Source: Anniella stebbinsi
Taxonomy: Eukaryota > Chordata > Lepidosauria > Squamata > Anniellidae
Assembly: GCA_029215795.1 (NCBI GenBank)
Contig: JARDYH010000003.1
Location: 258,238,562-258,302,561 of the forward strand
Direction of reading: 5' to 3'
Length of the DNA: 64,000 nucleotides
The first letter of the stretch is position 1. Every line of letters starts with the position of its first letter. Shown here piece by piece: positions 1 to 10,605 of this stretch. A model generated the notes under the pieces. The model was not told the DNA's origin and did not search any database. It saw only the letters and a program-made list of their open reading frames with translations. The position numbers and the translations under genes are program-made.

Positions 1-5
1 TGATT

Positions 6-44
6 AAATAGTCAACCATCTGTGTCAGGCTCCGTTGACTATTT
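6..44. repeat. 11-bp perfect inverted repeat at window edge
   Basis: Arms 6-15/16 (aaatagtcaac) and 34-44 (gttgactattt) are exact reverse complements around an 18-nt loop. The motif 'atagtcaa' recurs in the TIRs of MITE-like elements at 26683 and 12535. This may therefore be the inner part of a related element whose outer end lies before the window. Confidence 0.6.
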
Positions 45-59
45 CACATACTTATAGTT

Positions 60-1050
60 GCGATGCAAGAGCGGCAGAAATCCCTGCCGCTCTTGCCCAG
101 TGGAGCTCTATAGGCATGTGTCATTTGTCCTGGGAAGTGTGTGGGGAGGCGACGATTGTGCAGTCCCTTGGTGCATGTCCCTTGGTTCACGTCCCTTGCT
201 CCCCCCTGACGATCCATCTGGATATCAGTACGAGGGGATGGAAGGAGCTTCCACCCCCTCGAACCGATATCCAAATGGCTCATGGGGCGAAGGATGTCTC
301 CCGCAGCTTGATGTGTAATGTCAAACCATGGGAGATATCCTTCTGCCAAGAGCGTCCTCTGCCGTTCTCCTCCTGCACCCCACCCTCTGCTCATCGCAAA
401 GTGCTGGGGTCAGGGAGACACTAGGAACTCCTGCAGCTGCTTGAGAGCAGCAGGAGTTCCTAGGATCCTCTGCTGCCAGCACTTTGTGGCGAACAGAGGG
501 CAGGGCTCAGGAGGAGAGTGTCTGCCTGCATTCTGCTCTCCGTTCGCCATTTGTGCATCTTGGGATGGCACAAAGGAGAAGCCTCTCTCCTTTGTGCCGT
601 CCCGAGATGTACAAATGGAGAGAGGGCTGAGGAAGAGTGTATCCTCCTGTGTCCCACCCTCCATTTGCCATTTATGGATATGGGGTGGCAAGAGAAGGAC
701 ACTGTCAGAGCTCAACTGACAACGTCCCCCTCTGTCTGCCCCCTAGCACCAAATGGCAAATGGAGGCATGGTGGAGGGATACCATCCCCTGACAGTCTTG
801 GGATAGTATTCCTCAGCCATGGCTCCTTTGCCATTTGGGGCAAGGTAGTGGGCAGAGAAAGATGCTGACAGTGTCCTCTGCGCACTGTCTCTCTCCCCCC
901 TCCCCATGGAATGGTTCCCACTTTCCATATCAGGCCGCTGTGGAGAAAGACACAGGAGAGCTGTCCGCCCCTTCAGCACGAAGACCTGAAGGGGCAGCTC
1001 TCCTGCCTTTTTCTCCATGACGTCCCACTATGGGAAGTGGGAACCAGTGC
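60..1050. repeat. Chain of consecutive imperfect hairpins
   Basis: At least eight palindromes follow one another. They are 65-96 (13-bp perfect stem), 214-278 (about 26/30 paired), 289-343, 368-515 (inner perfect 14-bp stem at 421-434/450-463), 534-625, 654-774, 747-839 and 913-1045 (outer arms 16/18 paired). Neighbouring palindromes share arms: 747-774 pairs both with 654-673 and with 812-839. Many arms contain variants of gccatttg/caaatggc, so the array looks like repeated inverted duplication of one roughly 50-60 bp ancestor. Open frames here run through arms and loops and are not credible genes. Confidence 0.75.
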
Positions 1051-1786
1051 CGCCATTGGGTAGGGAGGGCAGATGGGTGTGTGTGAGAGCAATAGCCATC
1101 CCTCTGTTAACAGTATACTCAGTGGATGACTATGAGCATGTTGTGTTGGGGGTACCCCAACGCGACACGCTAATAGTAATCTGTGGAGTGGACTACTAAC
1201 ATAGGGTTGACTGTTGGGTCGCCCAAACATGGCCATTTACTACTACTACTTTTACATACTGCCTCTCTGCCAACGCACATTTTACAACAGGGATGGTTAG
1301 ACACCCAGGTTCTACTTCTTCGTTTACCAGAACCTATAGTGTCACTAACTGTAGTCGGATGTAAAATAATGGCTCAGGACAAATGTACTCTTAATACAGC
1401 TAGGGAACAGGGTGCCTCTGAACAGATGGCTTAGACCAAGAATTTGTTTTCAGTATCAGAACTGAACCCATGGCCTTTCCACAGAAAAATCCACTCGTGG
1501 TTTTCCATCTCTTGCTCTCTCCAAGCTTTCTTCATTTCAAGAGCCTAATTTATTTTTTTTGAGGAATGGGTGAAGTACTGCTACTGCTTCAATTTGGAAT
1601 CAGCAACCTTTGCAGATCTGCAAATCTATTGACTTCTGCCCACCCTTGGTTTACATTTTGAAATAATGGCTTACATTTTAAGGGCCAAACCACACATGCC
1701 AGGAGTGAACTCTCAGGGTGAAAATGGTTTAATGCCGGAGAGTAGGACAAAGAATGACAGGTTTTGGTCTTCTCCCTTCTTTCATA
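1051..1786. other. Non-coding stretch
   Basis: I see no gene. There is a short palindrome around a GGTACC core at 1142-1160 and the motif gggttgactgttgggtcg near 1204, reminiscent of the MITE vocabulary nearby. This could be the far flank of the hairpin cluster. Confidence 0.4.
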
Positions 1787-1857
1787 TAAAACTCAACTCC
1801 TGCCCCCACTTTATAGTCAGTATAAAACTTAACTCCTGCCCCCATTTCACAGTCAAA
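1787..1857 (+). repeat. Two-copy tandem repeat, about 36 bp
   Basis: The phrase beginning ataaaactcaactcctgccc occurs twice in a row with few changes (starting near 1787 and 1822). Confidence 0.7.
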
Positions 1858-1928
1858 CAAGGCAAACATATTTATCAACAGATGCACATCTGATAGCTTC
1901 TTTTCCTTGCTCCCAGTTCCTACACTGT

Positions 1929-2292
1929 CAGAAAGTTTTCCTACAGCCATTGGCAGAGTTTGGATGATCATGGGGAAGAAGCCACGGTGGCTTCTTTTTC
2001 CTGCCCTGTGCAGGTTTGCCATTTCCCTAATTACCTGTGACGTGGTGTGGATTAGGGTGTCATCTGAACCTGATGAGGTGTGCAGCAGGGGTGGCTTCTA
2101 AACTACTCCACAACACCTAGCTTGTAGGGGTTGTGGGGTAGCTTAGAAACCACCCCCATCGTGCACCTTGCTGGGTTTGGATAACAGGTGCTGCAGGTTA
2201 TTAGGAAAATGGCGGTCACATTAGTGGCATGGGGAAAAGAAGCCATTGTGATTGTCCAAATTCAGCCAATGACTGTAGGAGACCTACCTGAT
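1929..2292. mobile_element. Foldback (palindromic) MITE, about 365 bp
   Basis: The left half (ctacagccattggcag, then ggaagaagccacggtggctt) and the right half (aagccattgtg, then cagccaatgactgtag) are reverse complements almost to the centre near 2115. It is one long imperfect hairpin with no coding content. Target duplication was not resolved. Confidence 0.7.
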
Positions 2293-2339
2293 AGGATAGT
2301 AACCAAATAAAAGTTAATTGCAGCCAAGTTAATCTAGGG

Positions 2340-2530
2340 ACCCTCAATTACCTAATTTGCACAATCAAACAGCCTACCATGAGTTGTTTAAGCCATAATA
2401 AGTTGTGGTGTGTGCAAGTCACCATTTTGCATATTCAACCCCTGACTGGGGGTGGTTGTTTCATCTGAACCTGGCCATCATGGGTTACACAAGTGTTAAA
2501 CAACCCATGGCACATTGTCTCACCTCTCCC
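2340..2530. mobile_element. MITE-like repeat, 'tttgcacaatcaaacagcc' family
   Basis: It starts with atttgcacaatcaaacagcc, which recurs at 26281, and ends with ttaaacaacccatgg, which partly reverse-complements the start. A second copy in this window supports a dispersed family. Confidence 0.5.
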
Positions 2531-3920
2531 TCTGATGCAGCCAGGTGGAATGGCTGTGTGATACATAAATATGATAAAAAGTAGCCCTAAAATTTTACTT
2601 AAAAGTCTTCCTCTAAAGGAGAAGAGATCAAATGAGGGGAGATCACAACCCATGGAAAATGCTATGAATAACCAATGAACATGGCACTTCCTTGCGTAGT
2701 ACCACTTTGTTTTGGTAGGATTTCTGGAACATTATGGGCTTAAGAAGGACAAAGGGAAAAAGAGCCAAGGAAATCCAAAGGCTACCACTTTGGCTATTGG
2801 GGGGGGGGGGGGAGGAGCATTTTAAACAAGGTTTAAAGGCCTACTTTTGGATAATTACTCAGTGTGTGGCGCTAGTGATCAGCAGCCAGAAATATAGGTG
2901 TTCCTATGGTCTGCTTCTCTGCAGTGTCCTTGGGGAATTCAGCTGGAGGTTTGTGATTCATGATATGTCTCCACCCAGAAACCAAGCTTGATTATTTAAG
3001 AAGGTGGAGCTTTTACACACAGCAAACTCCTGTTTCCCTAGCAATGAGCAGAATTGCTGTTTTTTTCCTTGACTAGACTCCTGTATCTTTCATAACTGCA
3101 TGACAGGCAGAATATCTTTCTTTTTGAGTAGATCTGTTGTGCATTCTATAAACAAACTCCACAAACAGTGATATGCCTTTGCCAAGAGTTGAATCAGCTT
3201 GAGCTGTAGTTTTAAGAGGCAGCCAGTGAGACAGAGAAGGGCTCTTTGGTGTAGAACTCAACATCAGGTTAAACTCTTAATTATTTGGATTATTGTTATA
3301 TCCAGTGCTTTAAAGATCAGGCAAAGCGAAACCATATTAAAAGCTTACAATAGCAAGATTAAGATAGTGAAAAGAAAAAAAAGGCAAAGGTGCTCATCCT
3401 GTAAGTGTCAATCTTTTTCTAGGAAGGCTTATGCGCTGTTAATGGATGTGTGACAGGTAGAAATGTAACTCCATGAAAAAAGTCAACCCTAATATCTCTT
3501 TGTATTTCAAATTTCTCTATGCTTGAAAAATCCTGATTCTGCAAACACGGAGTTCAGAATAAACTGCATGTTCATACAGAATGGTCTTTATATTAGAAAA
3601 AAAATCTTTGTCCAGAATTTGGGAGTTCCCTGAAGAACGTTTAGATCTTTTTCTTTCCTCATGCAACATATATCCAGTTCTGACAATAGCTAGGAACTGT
3701 CTTTAAGTAAATTAAATCAACCAATGTTTGTTCAAGGTTCAGCGCTGATTCTCCTTTCAGAGAACTGAACTTTTGATTGCTATATAGTGGGTGAGGCTGT
3801 TATGATGTATACATGTTCAATAGCAATAAAAACTACCTCTAACCAAAGCGAGTGCAATAAAATGCACGGTGCTAGGTGCATAAAAGAGATAACATAATGG
3901 CTGCAGGCAAAGTCCATTTA
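2531..3920. other. Gene-free sequence
   Basis: AT-rich non-coding DNA with a 12-G run near 2800. No exon, RNA gene or clear repeat was recognised. Confidence 0.4.
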
Positions 3921-3955
3921 GCAAAAAAGGAGAGAAGCAGGTTCTCCTTTTTTGC
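3921..3955. repeat. 13-bp perfect hairpin
   Basis: Arms gcaaaaaaggaga (3921-3933) and tctccttttttgc (3943-3955) are exact complements. The phrase aaagtccatttagcaa flanks it twice as direct repeats (near 3910 and 3987). Confidence 0.65.
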
Positions 3956-4321
3956 CCTGAGTTGGATGCTCTCCTCCTTTTGGTTTAAAGTCCATTTAGC
4001 AACTGCAGAACAACAAGATGAGGCTAAGGTGCTGCTGTGCATTTTCTTCTATATGCTGCTTCAGGTTAATACAGCCACTTTCTTCATGGAGTTTCAACAA
4101 GAAGAGCACCTGCAAATCAGAGCTAATTTCCATCATGCACTGACTGTAGCAGTAAGTGGTGAGTTAAATGTGCGAATGATCCAATAGAGATCTTATCCTT
4201 CAATTAGACTTGTTATGTCACTCACAGTCACCAAAACACCTATGGTTCTCTTCAACTGAGTCAGTTCACACATTTATCTGCAAGTCATGCAGTGTTCAAT
4301 AACTATTAAGTGAGAAATTTA

Positions 4322-4538
4322 AGACTGCAATCCTATATCCCAGCCTCCCCAACCTGGTGCCCTACAGATGAGATGGACTACAACTCCCATCATCCCCAGG
4401 GATGAGGGTTCTATGCAACTTATTTAGAAGGCACCAGGTTGGGGGAGGCTGCTATACCTTCTTACCTGGGAGTTCCCCCACCCCCATTTAGCTCAATGGG
4501 TCTTACTTCTAAGTGGATACATATAGATTGCACTCTTA
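4322..4538. repeat. Palindromic 'tgcaatccta' repeat, split by an insertion
   Basis: The start (gactgcaatcctata) and end (tacatatagattgcact) are inverted. The same layout is intact at 22882-22972. This copy is interrupted by the element at 4341-4451. Confidence 0.55.
4341..4451. mobile_element. hAT-type MITE, 111 bp, 21-bp TIRs
   Basis: cagcctccccaacctggtgc at the left and its exact reverse complement gcaccaggttgggggaggctg (one extra g) at the right form the TIRs. The interior has the phrase ggactacaactcccatcatc, shared with copies at 18823, 33335 and 61925. Flanking octamers ctatatcc and ctatacct agree at 6 of 8 positions, consistent with an aged 8-bp hAT target duplication inside an older repeat. 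Confidence 0.7.
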
Positions 4539-5327
4539 TGTACTTGCAAGAGTGAACCAACCCTCAGTTTCTATACAATTAAAAAAGGTTCTCCAAACGA
4601 GGGCAGCTCAAAGACCTCATTTGCCTCCAATGGCTTCTGTGTTATGAAGTCTGTGCACCACCTTTGTCGTCTTGCTAGCTCGGCACCTACAGCTACCACT
4701 GAAAAAATCACCAACGGTGAGGTTAGGGCAGGAGGTAGATTATGCTCCACTGATATATCCCCAAGTTATTTGTGGTAGATCAGCAAACATTTTTGACTTC
4801 CAGTTCTTTAGCAACAAGAGCAAAAACCATAGGTGTCTCTCCCTCTCCACACGCTCACTTCAATCAGGCTGCCAAAATGAAGACCAGGACAAGATTTTGT
4901 GTGTTTTAGAATGGTGAACTCAGTTTCAGAACTATAAACAAAAAGGTGCCCGGTCTCTTTATTATATGTAATCTCCCCTCCCCTAGTACTTTGTAATTGA
5001 CTCCAGTTGGCGGATCTTGGGTTCAAATAAAAAACAAATTAGATCTGCAAGCTTGAAGTCTGCCCACCCCTGTGTTAGGAACCTGTAGTGTCACCATTTT
5101 GTAAAAGAGGGTACTCTCCTAGGCTACAGTAACCACTATACAAATTCTGCCTGCAATGCTGGGTGCTTGTGCGTTACTGGGGGTTGCTCATGCCTCTCCT
5201 CTGCCACTTTGGAAGGACGATGCGTGCAGGGTGTTTTGTAGCTTCTTCATGGATGTTAGAGATGCTAATTCTAATTGGCTTACTGGTTTGTTCTGTCTTG
5301 AAACAACTAGAGACTTAACATTTAGTA
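4539..5327. other. Gene-free sequence
   Basis: No gene or clear repeat recognised. Confidence 0.35.
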
Positions 5328-5641
5328 GGACGTCCATATGAAAAGGACAGGGCTCTTGTATCTTTAACAGTTGTACAGAAAAGGGAAATTTCAGCAGGTG
5401 TCATTTGTATGCATGCAGCACCTGGTGAAATTCCCTCTTCATCACAATAGTTAAAGCTGCAGGAGTCGTGCCCTCTTTTGTAACTGGTCACTCTGTTATA
5501 GCTCCTGCAGCTTTAACTGTTGTGATGAAGAGGGGATTTCACCAGGTGCTGCATGCATAAAAATGACACCTGCTGAAATTCCCTTTTCTATACAACTGTT
5601 AAAGATACAGGCGCTCTGAACTCTTTTTCATATGGTCACCC
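5328..5641. mobile_element. Palindromic MITE with TA target duplication, 314 bp
   Basis: The element is a near-perfect inverted repeat. catatgaaaaggacagggct, atctttaacagttgta, gggaaatttcagcaggtgtc and gcatgcagcacctggtgaaa on the left all return in reverse complement on the right; the centre is near 5485. Outer ends read TAGGacGtCCATATG and CATATGGTCACCCTA, with TA at 5326-5327 and 5642-5643. A TA duplication with long TIRs points to Tc1/mariner-type mobilisation. No transposase frame is present. Confidence 0.8.
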
Positions 5642-6035
5642 TACGATTAGTCACTGAATTAGTTGAATTCATTAAATAAGCTTTTGATCAATTGAAAGGT
5701 GATTAGTTAATTGGTTAATTTAGGTCAATTGGTTAATTTAGAATTACTTTTAATACAAGTAATACATTTAAAAAATCAAGTGGCAGGAAACATCTTAGAA
5801 GAGATAATCCATTTAAACAGAAATGCTGCTTCTAAAAACATTTTAGCTGTAATACATGTAATCATCATCAAAAAGAAAAGTAATATCTTTTCTTTAGAAC
5901 TATTGTTTTATTCATATACAAATATATAGTGATTCAGGCTGTAGTCCTACACCACAAACCTATATCTGGCAATGAGCTCCACTGAACTCATTAGACTAAG
6001 GCCTTTATCACACCTACCGGGTTTGCTTCTGCAGG

Positions 6036-6200
6036 TTCTTCTTCGTGGTCTCTGTGCATCACACACTATGGGCTCGCGCCGGCGCCGAGCCTCACTTCGG
6101 AATCTTCTAGAGCTTAGAAACTATTGGCGGGAACCCCTCCCCCCTCCGTCCTATCGCGCATGCCTGGGTTCCCGCCTACCTCAGTTCCTTTTCGACCGCC
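6036..6200 (+). repeat. DIRS left inverted terminal repeat
   Basis: It runs from ttcttcttcgtggtctctg to cctcagttccttttcgaccgcc and is the reverse complement of 11879-12040. The match is close to exact for about 100 bp, from the tatgggctcgcg motif to cctcagttcc. The outer 30 nt differ from the right end but match the first half of the internal complementary region. Confidence 0.9.
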
Positions 6201-6334
6201 TTGCTGGTTGCCTCCTGGAGAACTTCTTCTGATAAGTAGATAGCTTAGATTCTTCAAAATTCTTCTTAGATCCTTTCATTCTTCGTCTTAAACTTATATC
6301 TATCTTTCTTCCTCTTTTTCGCACTTTCTACAAA

Positions 6335-6424
6335 AATAATAATAATAATAATAATAATAATATTTTAATTGTTATTAGCTTAATTAGTAATAAGTAGTGT
6401 TAGTATATATATATATATATATAT
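6335..6424. repeat. (AAT)n and (AT)n microsatellites
   Basis: aataataat runs at about 6335-6362, and an (AT)n run at 6403-6424, inside the DIRS leader just upstream of gag. Confidence 0.9.
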
Positions 6425-6530
6425 AACATAGACTGTGAGTTAGTCGCCCCCTTGCTGGCCCGAATCATTGGGGCTCTCCGAGGCAGCAGCAAAGCTCTCG
6501 TTTCTTCCTGCCCTTTCATTCCATTCTAAG

Positions 6531-8685
6531 ATGGCGCAGACATCTTTGTTTAAGACATGCGTGGGCTGCAAGGCAAAGTTGACTTTATCTGATGGACACT
6601 CGAAGTGCCTCCTTTGCCTGGGGGAAGCCCATATGGTGGACACCTGCGCTCACTGCCTAAGTTTTTCCAGGCAAACGCGCAAAAACAGGGCTAATAAACT
6701 GCGTGCCCTACTATGGAAGGCGGCCTTAGAAACAGTGGATAAGCCGTCCCCGACACCGAGCGCGACCCCATCAGCGCCTGTGACGCAGAGTGCTCGCCCG
6801 GCTAAATCTAAGTCCTCCCTTCCCGCGGATGCGGGCAAGGCGAAGCGACATAAAGCAGAGCCTAAAAACGGTTCCAAGTCTGAACATAGCCGCAAGAAAA
6901 AGGAAAAAGTTAAGAAAACTTCACATTCAGGACACCGTTCCGCGACCGCGGGCACGGCTCCGGGAACGGCCCAGCTACCGACGTCGAGACCAAAGTCGAC
7001 ATCGAAGCCATCGGTACCGACGTCGGGACAAAAATCGACATCGAAGCCGGCATCGGTACCGACGAGCTCCCCGGTACCGATGGGACGCCACCTACCATCC
7101 CCAGCGGCGTCGGTCTCTTTGCCGATATCGTGGCCACCAATTCTCGATACCGAAGGCGCCGAGGCAGCCGGCCCCTCATCGCAAACCGGCATCGATAACG
7201 CAATCATCGATGTCGCCGCCGGCATCGGAAGCGGAGGATCGCCGCTCTGACCCGCAGTCGCCTTGGGTTCCATCCCAGCAGTCTCTCTCGCCTCGGCCGA
7301 CAACGTACGCGGATGTGCAGGTTCAGCACTCATCGGTACCGATGGGGGACTGGGACCGTTTTTCCACCCGATCCACCCATTCATGGACCTCGGACAAGGA
7401 ACAGCATAGAAGGCCCATTTTTGATCAGTATACGGGGGAAAGGATTTATGAGCCAGATGTCTTCGTGGCTCCTCCTCTTCCTCCCAGACAGTCGCCCTCC
7501 GCCACAGTTTCGGCTCCACCCCGGATCGACGACCGCCCTGACTCCCCTCTGGCCCCCCTTGGCGCTATGTGCATCAGGGCTCCCAGCTCTCACTCTGAGG
7601 AAGACTACCCTTCCGACTCTTCGGAGGTCTCGGTGGCTGCCCGTCCTTCCTTACCCTCGCCGGAAGAAGATCTGGGCTCCGACAAACGCGCCTCTCCGTC
7701 AGTGGAGGTAGTCTCCTTCTTAGACCAAATGCAACGCCTAGCCCAGTCCTTGGGCATAGAGGTACCAGAGTCAGAGGATCCTCCTGTAGATGTGGCTTAC
7801 GACGTCATGTACGGGGAGGCCTCTCCCACGGTGGCAATGCCCATCCTTCCCACCATTCTGCGTACCTTAAAGGAGTCCTGGAAGACCCCTGCAAACACAG
7901 GACCGATTTCTAAGCGGGTTGATGCTCAGTATAAGCTTCAAGAGCAGGATGCCACCTTCTTATTCCAACACCCGAAGCCTAATTCTGTAGTAGTGGAATC
8001 GGCCCAGGGACGTACATCTAGATCCCATTCCGCTCCTGTAGACAAAGAGGGCAGGAAGTTAGATGCTTTCAGGAGAAGAGTCTATGCATCATCCGCACTA
8101 GCGGTCAAAATCTCAAATTATCAAGCCCTCATGGCTCGTTATCACCTTTTCTTATGGGAGAAGGTGACAGCACTGCACGCCCATCTGCCAGATGAGATAA
8201 AGACTGCGGCTCAGGTCTTCCAACAAGAGGCTACGGCGCTAGCCAAGCAAGAACTCTCGACCGCGCGTCATTTGGCAGACTGTCTCTCCAAATCTATGGT
8301 GGCGTCGGTGGCATTAAGAAGGCATGCCTGGCTCCGCTCTTCAAATCTCTCCCAGGAAACGAAGGCCAGGATTGAGGACCTCCCCTTTGATGGCGAGGGC
8401 CTATTCAATGCTTCAACAGACTCGCAAATGGACACGATCCAAAAGGCGAGAGTGACTGCGAAGAAGATGGGATTCTATCATCCCCAACCACCTCAGCCTT
8501 ATCGCTCGCGTAGGTGGCCCAGGCAGAATTTTTACCAACACCGCCAACCACAGTTTAGGCAGCAACAACAACAAACACGATTCCAGCCGGCGCAGCCCGC
8601 ATTCCGCCAACAGAGGTCCTTTCCGCAAGGTAGACCACGTCAACATCGGGCGAGGCAGGACCCCACATCAAAGCAACATCTTTGA
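6531..8685 (+). pseudogene. DIRS gag-like protein, two frames
   Basis: The first part opens at the ATG at 6531 and stays open to 7250. It has a Cys-rich head: CVGC, then CLLCLGE and CAHC within the first 45 residues, possibly a zinc-binding module. A Lys/Ser/Pro-rich low-complexity stretch follows, with many cggtaccg motifs. The second part is in the next frame, open from 6790 to 8685. It contains an acidic Pro/Ser-rich segment, a helical stretch (EGRKLDAFRRRVYASSALAV and following) and a Gln/Arg-rich tail ending before TGA at 8683. The two frames overlap for 460 nt. The passage is probably one gag frame broken by an indel at about 7100-7250, since the frame-2 section upstream of there is Arg-rich noise. 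A programmed shift is not excluded. The role as a nucleocapsid-like protein is inferred from position. Confidence 0.7.
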
Positions 8686-8779
8686 CTCCCCCCAACTGGG
8701 ACACCATCTGACTCCACATCCCGGACACAGGCTCTTTCCCTACTACGAGGCGTGGACCCAAATTACGACGGACAAGTGG

Positions 8780-10591
8780 GTGCTGGACATCATCCGTCGG
8801 GGATACTTGCTGGAATTTGCAGCTATTCCACAGTTGGGACACCTAAAATGTACGCCAGTCTCCATCACCTTGCAGCAAGAAATCACCTCCCTTCTTCAGA
8901 AGGGAGCCATTGTACCGGTCAACATCACAGACGCAAACATGGGATTCTACTCCCGGTACTTTACAGTCCCAAAAAGAGACGGCGGCCTTCGTCCCATTCT
9001 GGACTTAAGACTACTCAACGAGTTCCTACGCACACTAAAGTTCAGGATGATCACACTGGGTTCCATGCTGCCCCTCCTCCGTCGCAATATGTGGTTCTCA
9101 CTCGTGGATTTAAAAGACGCATACTTCCACATACCTATCCATCGGTCCCATCAAAAATTCCTCCGGTTCATAGTAGGGAAACGCATATTCCAGTTCACCG
9201 TCCTCCCATTTGGGTTGAAGACCACGCCAAGGGTGTTCACGAAATGCATGGCGGCGGTCTGTGCGCATCTTCGTTCGGCAGGGGTGGAGCTCTACCCCTA
9301 CTTAGACGACTGGCTGATCGCCTCACCGTCCGAGCATCAGGCGCTACGAGATGTCCGACTTACAACATCACTGTTACGGGACTTGGGCCTCGTGGTCAAT
9401 ATGGAAAAGTCAGTTCTGTCCCCGACTCAAAGCATACAATTCATTGGGGTCCTTCTCGACTCGACGAAAACACGGGCGTTCCTCCCCAAACCAAGGTGCA
9501 TTCAGCTCCAGTGGTTGGCATGACGGGTCTCCGCCCGAGCTTCCCACAAAGTAATTACCCTCCAGAGACTGCTAGGACTAATGGCCTCCGCGGTCTTTGT
9601 AGTCCGGTGGGCGCGCTTACGGATGCGTCCTTTACAACGTTTCCTGCTGGACGTCTTCGACCCGCTACTCCAGCAAAACACTATCAGAGTAGTGCTCCCT
9701 TGCGCCCTACGTCACTCCCTTCGCTGGTGGACGCTCCCACAAAACCTCTCGGGAGGGCTGCCGTTCGTCGCAGGGGAACCGTCTGTCTCAATAACCTCGG
9801 ACGCCTCGCAATTGGGATGGGGAGCCCATTGCGACCAATTGAAGGTGCAAGGCGAATGGTCCTCCGACGACAGGAAACACCACATCAATTTTTTGGAATT
9901 ACTGGCGGTACAGAAGGCCCTCCTAGCTTTCAGAGACTATATCACGGGCCATCACGTCAGGATAGTATCCGACAATATGTCGGTAGTCTGGTCCATGAAC
10001 AAGGAGGGAGGGACACGCTCCCGGGCCTTACTCGATCTCACACTGGACATTTTCGAATGGGCGATCCTTCACAGGCTACGCTTGTCGGCAGTTCACATCG
10101 CTGGCTCAGACAACGTGCAGGCGGACGACCTCAGCAGGACTTTCCCTGCGACTCACGAGTGGTCTCTTTCACAACAGGCTCTATCGATTCTTGTCGACAG
10201 ATGGGGATGCCCGTGCCTGGATGCCTTCGCGTCTGCGGAAAATGCAGTCTGCGAGGCTTACTTCTCAAGGGCCGGAGCAGGAAAAGGCTCCCTGGGAGAC
10301 GCTTTCAATGCATCTTGGGGACAGGGCCTTGTTTATGCCTTCCCCCCGTTCCCCTTGATCCCCAGGGCAATATCGATTCTACAACCCAGACAGACGGACG
10401 CCATCTTGGTGATGCCGTGGTGGCCCCGCCAGTTCTGGTTTGCTCCCCTTCTTCGCCTATCCAAGGGAGAGTACCTCCGTCTGCCAGAAACAGAGGACCT
10501 GATCACAATGAGCAATGGAGTAGTACGCCACCCCGACCTCCACAAACTGCATCTCACAGCGTGGAGAATCCGTCGTGATGGCAGCACCTAG
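8780..10591 (+). pseudogene. DIRS reverse transcriptase / RNase H / methyltransferase-like polyprotein
   Basis: Reverse transcriptase occupies 8780-9520, with the motifs VPKRDGGLRPILDLRLLN, SLVDLKDAYFHIPI, LPFGLKTTPRVFTK and the active-site YLDD at 9299-9310. An in-frame TGA at 9521-9523 interrupts the frame. It stays open from there to TAG at 10589. The second part has an RNase H domain (SDASQLGWGAHC; NFLELLAV; VSDNMSVVWSMNK; HIAGSDNVQADDLSR). A C-terminal segment with FPPFPLIPRA and MPWWPRQFW corresponds to the methyltransferase-like domain of DIRS polyproteins. Apart from the stop the frame is intact. The first ATG used is the first in frame; the true start may lie upstream, overlapping the gag end at 8685. 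Confidence 0.85.
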
Positions 10592-10605
10592 ACCTCCCGC
10601 CGGCT

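Noticed and set aside
35..1018. Several open frames of 60-133 codons on both strands in the hairpin chain
   Set aside because: They overlap on both strands, cross palindrome arms and loops, and show no domain; they follow from the inverted-repeat structure.
6403..6424. TATA-like (AT)n run upstream of DIRS gag as a promoter
   Set aside because: A pure dinucleotide microsatellite; no other promoter evidence.
6650..7519. 289-codon minus-strand open frame opposite the DIRS gag
   Set aside because: It is the antisense of a GC-rich low-complexity gag region; no motif and no place in DIRS organisation.
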